42,232 nt of DNA from a bacterium Ga0077546 (GTDB lineage: Bacteria > Cyanobacteriota > Vampirovibrionia > Obscuribacterales > Obscuribacteraceae): positions 1-42,232 of the forward strand of contig LNEX01000401.1 of the NCBI GenBank assembly GCA_001464165.1, read 5' to 3'. Below the pieces are notes generated by a model. It saw nothing but the letters and a program-made list of their open reading frames with translations, was not told the origin of the DNA and did not search any database. The translations under genes and the position numbers were made by a program. Below, piece by piece: positions 33,125 to 40,062 of the stretch (position 1 is the first letter of the stretch; every line of letters starts with the position of its first letter).

Positions 33125-33213
33125 TTGCTGCGATGCCCAACGCGCAAAACCAGCACGGTTACCTCACCATTGCCTAGGTAAAGGAATTGGCATTGTCGCT
33201 AAGAATTCTCGTC

Positions 33214-33247
33214 GGTGAATACTGAGCCACTCGCCAAATTATTCACC
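33214..33247. repeat. Inverted repeat at the end of the kinase-like gene
   Basis: GGTGAATA (33214-33221) pairs perfectly with TATTCACC (33240-33247), just past the stop at 33251 of the minus-strand kinase-like gene. No T-run follows on either strand, so a role as terminator is uncertain. Confidence 0.35.
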
Positions 33248-33250
33248 AAA

Positions 33251-34600
33251 CTACTCGCCCGGAACTTTCAACCCGGCCAATTTGTAACTGTAACTTAGGC
33301 TAGACCCCAGTTCTGGCCGCTCATGCATGCCAGCATTCTTCGCTGCGATATTTGCTTTCGCGATAATCTGCTGAAGGAACGATTGGTATGGAACACCTTT
33401 GTTTGCCAGTACTGAACCAACAAAATAGTTGTCTGCTAGTGGAACTATGATGTCTGCAACTGTGTGTTCATAGGGTTTTACTGCATGGGCTTTGGAAATA
33501 TCCACAAGATTGAAACGTTGACCAACTGGATCAATTAAGATATTTCCTGGCTTCGATGGATCGAATTGCAGACCATGCCTTTCCACTGCCATCATTGTTC
33601 TAGCTAGTTCGTCATAGGCTGACTGAGGAAGTTCGGCACTAGCTTTTACACCTTTAGCAAAGGCTGCTTCAGCTGCCTCTGGCCCCATTTCTTTGCGGGC
33701 TTTGTAGCTTGGGCCACCAGCAGCGAAACCATCTTGCTTTTTGAGAATTTCAAAGTCGCCTAGTTTGGCGACAGGCTGCCCGACATTGTGACCAGGCATG
33801 AAGTCTGCCACTTCTTCAATCTTGCCAGTCGGCGGTTTGCCTTTGGCAAACTCTGGCACTTTTACGACAAAGTCGTTGGTGAAATCTAGTTTGTACACCG
33901 CACCATTGCTGCCGCGACCAAGGAAGTTCTCTTCTTTTACCGATGCCACTATGTTTTGCTCGGTGGCTTGTGCACCTTTCATTTGAGTGGAGAGCTTTTC
34001 AAAGGTGTGCGGAGTTGCCCCCAGCTCCACTTTCTTACCTAGGCCCAGCCCCGCTCCCATTTCCATTCGCGCAAGCTTCGAACCCACGCCAAATCCGGCT
34101 AAGCCTGAAGCTGCCATCACGGGATAATCAAAAGCCATTCCACCCAGCGAATTGCCCAGCTGCACTTTGTTGTGTTCTAGGGTGCGTGGATCTTTCCAGA
34201 CCTGATAGGCCGGCACACCTACCTTTGTGCCGACATCCACTGCTGCTACCGCACCAAAGATTTTTCCTGCATTTTGAGCGGCGCCTTCAACGTATGGTGC
34301 AACTACTTTTCCAAACACCTGGGGCTTCTTCAAGGCCACAGCAAAGGCAGCACCGATGGCAACGCTTGCAGCCACTTCTACACCGGTCTCGCTTAGCTTG
34401 TCGCCGGTAGCGTCCTTGGCTCGGTCTACGAAGGCCTGAGGCGCGCGCTTGAGTGCTCCTAGAAGGAGGTTTGCTTCGCTAGAAAGCTTATCGGCTGTTG
34501 TCTGCTCAACTGATGCTTGTGTTTCTCTGGGCGCGCCAAGTTCTGCCGTTTTTGAGGCGGAATCCCTACTTTTGTCGTTTCCGTGGGGTAGCTGAGGCAA
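33251..34600 (-). CDS. Divergent protein-kinase-fold protein with Gly/Ala N-terminal domain
   Basis: A 449-residue frame. Residues ~1-45 are polar; ~46-190 form a Gly/Ala-rich block with hydrophobic stretches (VEVAASVAIGAAFAVAL, GKIFGAVAAVDVGTKVGVPA, VMAASGLAGFGVGSKL), similar in style to the 1183-residue protein. The kinase-like part has the Gly loop LGRGSNGAVYKL (228-239), Lys247 in FVVKVP, a catalytic-loop analogue HGLQFDPSKPGNILID (342-357, with Asp347, Lys350, Asn353) and VDIS (366-369) in place of DFG. The D-x-x-K-x-x-N spacing is one longer than canonical and recalls small secreted effector kinases. The only start in the open frame is a TTG at 34600 without a good ribosome site; an upstream frame error cannot be excluded. 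Confidence 0.65.
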   Translation of the reverse strand: MPQLPHGNDKSRDSASKTAELGAPRETQASVEQTTADKLSSEANLLLGALKRAPQAFVDRAKDATGDKLSETGVEVAASVAIGAAFAVALKKPQVFGKVVAPYVEGAAQNAGKIFGAVAAVDVGTKVGVPAYQVWKDPRTLEHNKVQLGNSLGGMAFDYPVMAASGLAGFGVGSKLARMEMGAGLGLGKKVELGATPHTFEKLSTQMKGAQATEQNIVASVKEENFLGRGSNGAVYKLDFTNDFVVKVPEFAKGKPPTGKIEEVADFMPGHNVGQPVAKLGDFEILKKQDGFAAGGPSYKARKEMGPEAAEAAFAKGVKASAELPQSAYDELARTMMAVERHGLQFDPSKPGNILIDPVGQRFNLVDISKAHAVKPYEHTVADIIVPLADNYFVGSVLANKGVPYQSFLQQIIAKANIAAKNAGMHERPELGSSLSYSYKLAGLKVPGE

Positions 34601-34681
34601 ATGTCGGGCCTGCGTGGGTTTCCAGAGCGAGAATCAAGTTTTAGATTCAAGTTTTCGTTCGTACAAACTACTCTAACAATT

Positions 34682-34720
34682 AAAAAGGGCAGCGACAAAT
34701 TAGTTCTTTGCCCCTGCCCT
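34682..34720 (-). terminator. Rho-independent terminator of the desaturase gene
   Basis: On the minus strand, AGGGCAG (34714-34720) and CTGCCCT (34686-34692) form a perfect 7-bp GC-rich stem, followed directly by TTTTTAATT (plus-strand A-run 34682-34686). It lies 28 nt after the desaturase stop. Confidence 0.75.
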
Positions 34721-34747
34721 ATTCGATTTTTGGATTGAGAGATGCAG

Positions 34748-35761
34748 TTACAGCGAGATTGTGTAAGCAACTGCTTTTTGTTTCTGCTTAGCGCTGATAT
34801 CTACAGCCAAGTCTTTCGAGTTTTTCACCGCTGTTTCTAGCGATTCAATCACTTCTGAGTACTTGCCACTGGCTGCCGAAATTGAAGCTGATACTGCTGC
34901 CGTTGCCGGTGCAACTACTGAAGCCATCGCTGGAACCAATTCTGGAACAAATATCGGAGCTACTACAGGAGCTGCAATCTCTGCCACTTCTGGCTTGTAC
35001 TTAGAAGCAATTTCCATCATGCGTTCGTGCGAAACAACGTTCATGCGTGTAACCAGGCCAAGCTTTTTCATGACAACAAGAATCATGTAAGACACGTCCA
35101 GTTCCCACCATGCCATACCGCTTCTAGCAGATCCAGGAGCTGCGTGGTGGTTGTTGTGCCAGCCTTCGCCCATAGCCAGCAGGCCTACCCACCAAACGTT
35201 GACGCTGTCGTCGTATCCGGCATAGGTCTTGTAGCCCCATTTAGGCAAGTGGCAAAGAACGTTGAGCATAAGAGGAATTTGTTGCACGGCCAAACCAGCC
35301 AACAAGCTAGCAAGAGCAGGCACCCAGCCGAAGGCGGCTAAGATGGCAACGCGGAAGAGCAAGTTAAGTGCATAAGAAAGTGTGTGGGCTTTGCGCCAGT
35401 TTCCACCCTGTTCGAGGAAAGCGTAAATTGGATCGTTGATCAAATCTTTGGCTTGAACGTTTGGATCAATGTGCGATGGATAGCTCATTTTGGCCAACCA
35501 GCCAAGGTGAGCGTAGGCGACACCGTAGCGTGGTGAGTGTGGATCTAATTCTGTATCTACGTGGTGGTGATGGGCACGGTGCATGGTGCTCCACCAAATT
35601 GGCGAACCTTCAAAAGCTAAAAATCCTGGCAAGACCCAGAAATATTCCACCCATTTAGGGCAGCTATAAGCTCTGTGGGAAAGGCCGCGATGGTAGCCGA
35701 GGGTGATGCCGCAGGCATGCCAGACGTAGAAGGCAGCAAACAATAGAATGAATTCGAGCAT
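34748..35761 (-). CDS. Membrane acyl-CoA/acyl-lipid desaturase (delta-9 type)
   Basis: A 337-residue membrane enzyme with the three histidine boxes of the stearoyl-CoA-desaturase-like family: HRGLSH (His24, His29), HRAHH (61-65) and HNNHH (202-206), plus the LGYHRGLSHRAY, EGSPIWWSTMHR and DPHSPRYG contexts. Membrane segments lie at about 3-20, 38-50 and 130-170. It uses a di-iron centre and O2 to introduce a double bond in fatty acyl chains, adjusting membrane fluidity. The C-terminal ~90 residues are an Ala/Val/Pro-rich extension (VVAPIFVPELVPAMASVVAP) that family members usually lack. The ATG at 35761 has AGAGGA upstream. An extended inverted repeat lies just before the ribosome site, a possible control element. 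Confidence 0.95.
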   Translation of the reverse strand: MLEFILLFAAFYVWHACGITLGYHRGLSHRAYSCPKWVEYFWVLPGFLAFEGSPIWWSTMHRAHHHHVDTELDPHSPRYGVAYAHLGWLAKMSYPSHIDPNVQAKDLINDPIYAFLEQGGNWRKAHTLSYALNLLFRVAILAAFGWVPALASLLAGLAVQQIPLMLNVLCHLPKWGYKTYAGYDDSVNVWWVGLLAMGEGWHNNHHAAPGSARSGMAWWELDVSYMILVVMKKLGLVTRMNVVSHERMMEIASKYKPEVAEIAAPVVAPIFVPELVPAMASVVAPATAAVSASISAASGKYSEVIESLETAVKNSKDLAVDISAKQKQKAVAYTISL

Positions 35762-35778
35762 AGTTTTTTCCTCTGAGC

Positions 35779-35814
35779 ATATTGATGGCACCGCATATGG
35801 TGAACTCTCAATAT
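35779..35814. promoter_or_regulatory. Extended inverted repeat in the desaturase leader
   Basis: Outer arms ATATTGA (35779-35785) and TCAATAT (35808-35814), inner arms CACC (35789-35792) and GGTG (35799-35802), about 18 nt upstream of the desaturase ATG and directly before its ribosome site (AGAGGA). It contains the CGCATATGGTG string shared with 4887-4897. It could be an operator or an mRNA hairpin affecting translation, for example in response to temperature, which is inference only. Confidence 0.5.
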
Positions 35815-35856
35815 CTCGTTGTGGTTCTCATAGTCTTCGCACAGGCTTGTGCACTA

Positions 35857-36450
35857 TTACCTGTACAAAGCAGATTCAGGTCTTCCTCGGCGGATGTCCT
35901 GACTCTTCTCTGATTGCTCAACGAACTTATCGGTCCATTGGTCAGCCATGAGCAGGTCCAAAAACTGCTCTAATGTTTCCGGTACTTCGGCCACTTGCAG
36001 TATTCTGCGGCCATCGTTGTCGGGCCCTGGATATTGGTTCCAGACCAAGCGGTCGAGTTCCATGCCCTTGCGATTGTAGTAGCCCAAGAGTGCCAGCCCA
36101 ATTTCTTTCGAAACAGTGGCTTTGTCCTTGACCTGCCAGTCTCTGAGAATTGTACGACCTATACCGATAGAGTAATAGGCGCGTTCTTTCTCAAACTTTG
36201 GTTCGTCGATGAAGAATGCCCAGGTGGTTTCATCAACATTGTCTATATATGGCTCGCATCTTATTTGGAAGAGGCGGCCGGTGCTTGATGTTTGGGAGAT
36301 TGGACCAAAACCCGAGCTCATCAAGTGGATTTCAAGTACGCGTAGAACGTGGGCGTTGAAACTCAAACTTTTCTGGTCGGCTTGGAGCTGAAGGCGTTTT
36401 CTGTACTCTTCGGGAATACGAAGGCTTATATTAGTTGTCTTTTCAGCCAT
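35857..36450 (-). CDS. Ribbon-helix-helix (Arc/CopG-like) DNA-binding protein with C-terminal domain
   Basis: A 197-residue protein. Residues ~5-45 (TTNISLRIPEEYRKRLQLQA, then SFNAHVLRVLEIHL) form a ribbon-helix-helix: an alternating strand that would insert in the major groove, and two helices. The remaining ~150 residues are a soluble domain (FQIRCEPYIDNVDETTWAFF, YYSIGIGRTILRDW, ETLEQFLDLLMADQW) of no recognised family, perhaps for ligand or protein binding. It is likely a dimeric repressor; a 28-bp palindrome about 50-78 nt upstream of its start suggests autoregulation. The desaturase gene lies downstream on the same strand (95 nt), so a role in lipid control is possible. Confidence 0.8.
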   Translation of the reverse strand: MAEKTTNISLRIPEEYRKRLQLQADQKSLSFNAHVLRVLEIHLMSSGFGPISQTSSTGRLFQIRCEPYIDNVDETTWAFFIDEPKFEKERAYYSIGIGRTILRDWQVKDKATVSKEIGLALLGYYNRKGMELDRLVWNQYPGPDNDGRRILQVAEVPETLEQFLDLLMADQWTDKFVEQSEKSQDIRRGRPESALYR

Positions 36451-36500
36451 TTTGGTCAGCTACTTTTGTCAATTTGCGGGTCTTTCGAGCGCTTTTTAGG

Positions 36501-36528
36501 CAATTTGTAGTCGCGTGATTACAAATTG
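36501..36528. promoter_or_regulatory. 28-bp palindromic operator candidate with an extra half-site
   Basis: The halves CAATTTGTAGTCGC and GTGATTACAAATTG match at 12 of 14 positions as inverted repeats. A third TTGTAGTTAC half-site follows (36526-36535). It lies upstream of the ribbon-helix-helix gene (start 36450), whose family typically binds such paired or tandem half-sites. Confidence 0.6.
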
Positions 36529-36620
36529 TAGTTACTCAACTATCGTAACACCTTAAACGAGCAGAAACCGCTTCGTAACGAGACGTTGCTGTTTTCAACC
36601 TAAAAGGCCATACAAGAAGG

Positions 36621-37043
36621 CTAAAGGGCTTTTTGTATCTCTGGACGCAATTGCTCAGCAGACTTTAATCCAAGGGCATCGCCCACGATTTTCCCATTCT
36701 TGAAGACTTTGATGGCCGGAATCGATGAAATTTCGAACTTAGTGGCTAGGGCTTCGTTTTTATCTATGTTGACACGATAGAAAACTACTTTGCCGTCATA
36801 CTCTTTGGCCAAATCTTCCACAATCGGTGCCAGCATCTTGCAGGGGCCACACCAATCGGCGTAAAAATCGACTACAACCGGCAATTTTGATTCGAGCACG
36901 TCTTTTTTAAAGCTAGCATCGCCAGAAACCTTCACCAGATCAGGGCCAGCGCTTTTGCCAGTTTCAGGAGCGGCACAGCAAGTGAGGGCAAACGAGGAAG
37001 CCAAAGCGACTACTACCAAAGTGGACAACAATGCCGATTTCAT
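36621..37043 (-). CDS. Exported thioredoxin
   Basis: A 140-residue protein: signal peptide (MKSALLSTLVVVALASSFAL, then TCC; a double Cys that might be lipidated, though the lipobox is poor) followed by a full thioredoxin domain. The active site is DFYADWCGPCKMLAPI (Cys65, Cys68) and the cis-proline is in ISSIPAIKVFKNG. It probably reduces disulfides of exported proteins, perhaps including Cys-rich proteins such as the PCYCGC protein. GGGAGA lies before the ATG. The neighbours do not form an obvious redox operon. Confidence 0.95.
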   Translation of the reverse strand: MKSALLSTLVVVALASSFALTCCAAPETGKSAGPDLVKVSGDASFKKDVLESKLPVVVDFYADWCGPCKMLAPIVEDLAKEYDGKVVFYRVNIDKNEALATKFEISSIPAIKVFKNGKIVGDALGLKSAEQLRPEIQKAL

Positions 37044-37261
37044 GCGATTCTCCCGATTTGTGCAATTCTTACTGTAGGGGAATTCTACTTTGTTACGGAC
37101 AGTTTGGCACTTCTTAAGTAGGATTTATGGCTCGAAGCCCTAGATTTAGTCACAATCGGTAATTGTTCGGCCGCCGTTGTAGCCGGTTGCTACTTTTTGT
37201 TGCCATGGTGTAACCAGTGAGAGGTTAACGATCATATCTGGGTCAGGGGAGCCAGCATCTG

Positions 37262-37960
37262 CTAGCGTTGTGTTTTGGCTTTCTCCTTAGGGCCTGTCTC
37301 CTCCGGTACCTTGATAGTCGCGGTCACGCTGGTTGTCGCAGGCTTTAGCACGCGGCGCAGATAGCGGTCATTGGTTTCCCATGGTTTGGGAATGTATCCT
37401 GTTAGTGCTTTTAACCTTAGTTTCGCTCGTGTTGTTCTTTCTTCATCCTGGAAATAGCCCATGCCGATGCCGATGCCTTTGTAGGTTGCGCCTTTCTCTT
37501 CGCCGGCTTCGTTGCGCAGTATTGTTAGCCAATTTTTGACACACAAATTAAATACAGTGGGGTCTTTTTCCACTTGGTGTGAGAGTTTCTCTTCGAGTGC
37601 TTCGGCATAAAGGCAGATTACATCAGGGTCGTCTGGGTCTAGTTTTACGGCTCTGCTTAAAAGTGTTATCGCTTTATTGTAATTGTGGTGACGCATACAT
37701 TGTCTGGCCACCATCAGTAGCGAGCGTGGGCTGGTTTCGGTAAAGAGGTCGTCAGAGTCTCTGGTTGGTTGGACTTCGCTTACTTCTCGTACTTCTCGTA
37801 CTTCTCGTACTTCTCGTACTTCTCGTTCTTCTTGTTCTTTTGCCGACAATTCGCTGGCTTTCACTTCGACTGCTTTTGCTTCCGTGACTGCGAGCGCTAT
37901 TGTCACTGCTAGCACTGGTGCAATTAAGGTGCTTAAGCACAAGCTTGCTGCTTTTCTCAT
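37262..37960 (-). CDS. Exported TPR protein with an (REV)n repeat
   Basis: A 232-residue protein. A signal peptide (MRKAASLCLSTLIAPVLAVT, IALAVTEAKA) is followed by a tract of tripeptide repeats (REV, four or five copies) encoded by five identical 9-bp units. A TPR motif follows (about 85-135: LLMVARQCMRHHNYNKAITL, LDPDDPDVICLYAEALEEKL). The C-terminal part (about 140-232) is basic with aromatic turns (GMGYFQDEERTTRAKLRLKA, ALTGYIPKPWET). The ATG at 37960 has AGGA nine bases upstream and puts the signal peptide first; longer starts (37981, 38152) lack a ribosome site. No specific role can be given. Confidence 0.7.
   Translation of the reverse strand: MRKAASLCLSTLIAPVLAVTIALAVTEAKAVEVKASELSAKEQEEREVREVREVREVREVSEVQPTRDSDDLFTETSPRSLLMVARQCMRHHNYNKAITLLSRAVKLDPDDPDVICLYAEALEEKLSHQVEKDPTVFNLCVKNWLTILRNEAGEEKGATYKGIGIGMGYFQDEERTTRAKLRLKALTGYIPKPWETNDRYLRRVLKPATTSVTATIKVPEETGPKEKAKTQR
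37782..37826 (-). repeat. Five perfect 9-bp tandem repeats in the TPR gene
   Basis: Plus-strand unit ACTTCTCGT, repeated five times without change and followed by a degenerate sixth (TCTTCTTGT). The unit length is a multiple of three, so copy-number change keeps the frame and alters only the number of REV triplets. Confidence 0.9.
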
Positions 37961-38240
37961 AGGGTGTCCTGTAGGCTTCATCGACAGTATAAGAACACGC
38001 AGGACGAACTCTGTCAAATGGCATCTAGAGCTGTTTGTAAAGGATTCTGTATGAGCTTTACAGTATCTAAATAGTTGCTTTGTTTCGTCGGATTTTGCAG
38101 AGGGGCCTGAATAACTTGCTTTTGATTTGTTGAAAAGTGTAGTGTGATACAAAGATGATTACGGTCATGCTAGATTTTCGAATGCGAGTGACGCGCCAAA
38201 TTAAGCATTTAGGGCTGAAGTGTAAAGCAGAAAAAATATT

Positions 38241-38576
38241 TCACTCCTCTACAAAAGTCTTTAGTCTGTATAGAGCCTGTTCCCATTGCGCCGAGAATAA
38301 GTCCAAATAACCCCTGGCCTGATGAAGAGGTGTAGGATCGAACTTGTATAAATTTTCGCGCCCAGACTTGGCACCATTAACGATACCGACATCTTCCAGC
38401 ACTCGTAAGTGTTTAGTAACGGCTTGGCGAGTTAAGTTGGTGCCTTTTGTCAGCTCGGAGATAGAGTGAGGCTGTCCGTCCGATAGCCTTTTCACTATCG
38501 ACAACCTGGTCGCATCACCGAGTGCGGCAAAAACGCTGGCGTGTCTATTTTGTGGCGACATTGTTTTTTGCGACAT
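38241..38576 (-). CDS. ArsR-family transcription regulator
   Basis: A 111-residue winged-helix protein: FAALGDATRLSIVKRLSDGQ, the recognition helix region TNLTRQAVTKHLRVLEDVGI and the wing VNGAKSGRENLYKFDP. No Cys metal-binding motif (ELCVCDL type) is present, so it is probably not a metal sensor. It belongs to the ArsR group that is commonly paired with AHSA1/SRPBCC proteins. The frame overlaps the end of the upstream AHSA1 gene by 32 nt, so the two are co-transcribed and probably coupled. It likely represses its own operon and perhaps the divergent AHSA1 remnant. Confidence 0.92.
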   Translation of the reverse strand: MSQKTMSPQNRHASVFAALGDATRLSIVKRLSDGQPHSISELTKGTNLTRQAVTKHLRVLEDVGIVNGAKSGRENLYKFDPTPLHQARGYLDLFSAQWEQALYRLKTFVEE

Positions 38577-39009
38577 AATTTTCTATATTCTGAAGTTGCT
38601 CTGCCCATCCGTCGTCATTCATGCGGAATGCTTCGAAGCGGCGGTACTCTGGTAGTTTATCGAAGCCAGATTCTGTCAGTGTCAACAAGGTGCCGTAGTC
38701 TTTTTGCTCAAGTTTGAATTCTACAAGTGTGGGTTCTTCCACGGAATAATCTACTTTGGGGTCGATCGCCGCTGGGTGCCACGTGAATGAGAAGAGCTGC
38801 TCGGGCTGTATTTTCTTAATATGAACTTCCCAGAGCAGGCCCTCGTAGCCCGGGTATGTCAGAGTGGCCTTTATTGGTTGGCCAACCGTGAAGGGCTCTT
38901 TGATATCAAGGCAGAACCACTGTCCGAACTCTTTGTAGTCACTCAAGGCTCTCCAGACCCTTGCAATCGGGGCCTTTAGCTCAATAGTTTTTACGATTTT
39001 GTCTGGCAT
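38545..39009 (-). CDS. AHSA1/SRPBCC-family protein
   Basis: A 154-residue START-like fold protein: IVKTIELKAPIARVWRALSD, EFGQWFCLDIKEPF, GLLWEVHIKKIQPEQLFSF and TLLTLTESGFDKLPEYRR are the typical strand and helix blocks of the AHSA1 (Hsp90 activator-like) bacterial branch. These proteins form a hydrophobic cavity that may bind a small ligand; most are uncharacterised. The ATG at 39009 with GAGGT nine bases upstream was chosen over longer starts. It is the first gene of the pair with the ArsR regulator and is divergent from a truncated AHSA1 gene at 39068. Confidence 0.9.
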   Translation of the reverse strand: MPDKIVKTIELKAPIARVWRALSDYKEFGQWFCLDIKEPFTVGQPIKATLTYPGYEGLLWEVHIKKIQPEQLFSFTWHPAAIDPKVDYSVEEPTLVEFKLEQKDYGTLLTLTESGFDKLPEYRRFEAFRMNDDGWAEQLQNIENYVAKNNVATK

Positions 39010-39067
39010 GATGGTTAACCTCAATATGAAACCCATTGGTTGCATATTACTATGAGCGCTATGTGAA

Positions 39068-39346
39068 ATGCAACAGCTGTATGATGCGCCTATCGATAAT
39101 GTTTTTGCGATGTGGGTTAGTCCTGCTCACTTGGCTAGATGGTTGCTCCCTGTGGGTTGCGACATGCATGTAATTAAGTCTGAGGTAAGTTTTGCAGAAG
39201 AAGGAGCTGATTCTGATCAAGCTTGCGTCATAGTTGTCTTTGGATGCTCTGGCTATACGTCACCTGAAGAGCTAGCAGCCGTCGTTGCCGAACGCGGTGG
39301 TATGACTCAGGGATGGCCTGGTTCCTTCGATAAGCTAGAAGATTAG
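39068..39346 (+). pseudogene. AHSA1-family remnant with internal deletion
   Basis: A 92-residue frame. The start (QLYDAPIDNVFAMWVSPAHL, then ARWLLPVGCDM) is the standard beginning of an AHSA1 protein, and the end (SPEELAAVVAERGGMTQGWP, then GSFDKLED) is the standard last helix. The family's central strands, about 60-70 residues, are reduced to a short stretch. It is therefore probably a deleted, non-functional copy, although the frame is still open. It starts 58 nt from the divergent AHSA1/ArsR operon, so the two may have been a co-regulated pair. Confidence 0.65.
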
Positions 39347-39391
39347 TTGACCAGGAGCGATGTTGGTTAGATTTGCGCAGATATAGGAACT

Positions 39392-39967
39392 TTAACTCTC
39401 ATTGGTTTCGTTGCTTTCCTTGTTCAATTTTCTCTTTTGCAGCCTGCCGCTGTTCTCATTGCGTCGCTCTTTGAGTAGTTCACTCATCGGCTTACCGTTA
39501 GGGTTGGCAATAATCTTTGATTTTCCACCTGGTAGCAAGAGCAGCAAAATTATCGCAAATGGGCTAGCAAAGGCAATTCTAAAGAACATACTCAAGTGGC
39601 TGTCACCGAAGACGAGCCAAGCGAAGGGAGTAAGAATTGCCAGTAAGATTATGGCTACAACTATTTTGTAAAGGTGTGATTTCGCTTGTCCGAGACATTG
39701 TAGGCCAATAGCTAAACCTGAGAAGAACAAGGTGATTCCTACTGCCGTGATTACCCAGTAGGGGACATGCAGAGAGTGGGCGGAAATAGGGAGAATTTTC
39801 AGGCCGATGGCAATTGGATATAAACCAATTCCTGTCACGAAGAGCGCTGTAAGTGGCGTCGGTTTGTTCGTATTTGCTAATCGGTCTACCTGAAGATTTG
39901 CATGACCGTTTGTGCGCCAATCTATTTGTAGCTCATTGTTCTTATTGTCTTTTCTTCGTTTGGCCAT
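39392..39967 (-). CDS. Membrane protein with about four TM segments, unknown function
   Basis: A 191-residue protein. A basic, polar N-terminus (MAKRRKDNKNNELQIDWRTN) is followed by hydrophobic segments at about 40-60 (LFVTGIGLYPIAIGLKIL), 68-90 (YWVITAVGITLFFSGLAIGL), 100-119 (IVVAIILLAILTPFAWLVF) and 126-145 (FFRIAFASPFAIILLLLL). A Lys/Asn/Glu-rich tail (EESNETNES-like ending) follows. No family recognised. The ATG at 39967 is the only reasonable start. Confidence 0.65.
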   Translation of the reverse strand: MAKRRKDNKNNELQIDWRTNGHANLQVDRLANTNKPTPLTALFVTGIGLYPIAIGLKILPISAHSLHVPYWVITAVGITLFFSGLAIGLQCLGQAKSHLYKIVVAIILLAILTPFAWLVFGDSHLSMFFRIAFASPFAIILLLLLPGGKSKIIANPNGKPMSELLKERRNENSGRLQKRKLNKESNETNES

Positions 39968-40062
39968 TTGCGTCTATCGTTCTTCGCGACTGTTCTTGGC
40001 AACAGAGTGTCTCATACACAGAGTACGGTAGAATGTCGCTATTACTAATGCAAGGGAAGACA

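Noticed and set aside
34863..35341. Plus-strand frames opposite the desaturase
   Set aside because: The minus strand has all three histidine boxes; the plus frames are shadows.
36541..36560. ATCGTAACACCTTAAA, resembling part of the shared promoter element at 12582-12597
   Set aside because: It lacks the ATGGAA half and points away from any gene on the plus strand, so it does not meet the pattern.
37179..37198. GTAGC-CGGTT-GCTAC followed by five T, terminator-like on the plus strand
   Set aside because: No plus-strand gene ends upstream; the stem is only 5 bp. Probably chance.
39853..40062. Long N-terminal extension of the exported protein upstream of the antiporter
   Set aside because: It would put about 70 unlikely residues before a clear signal peptide and overlap the divergent membrane protein gene; the ATG at 40063 has a ribosome site.
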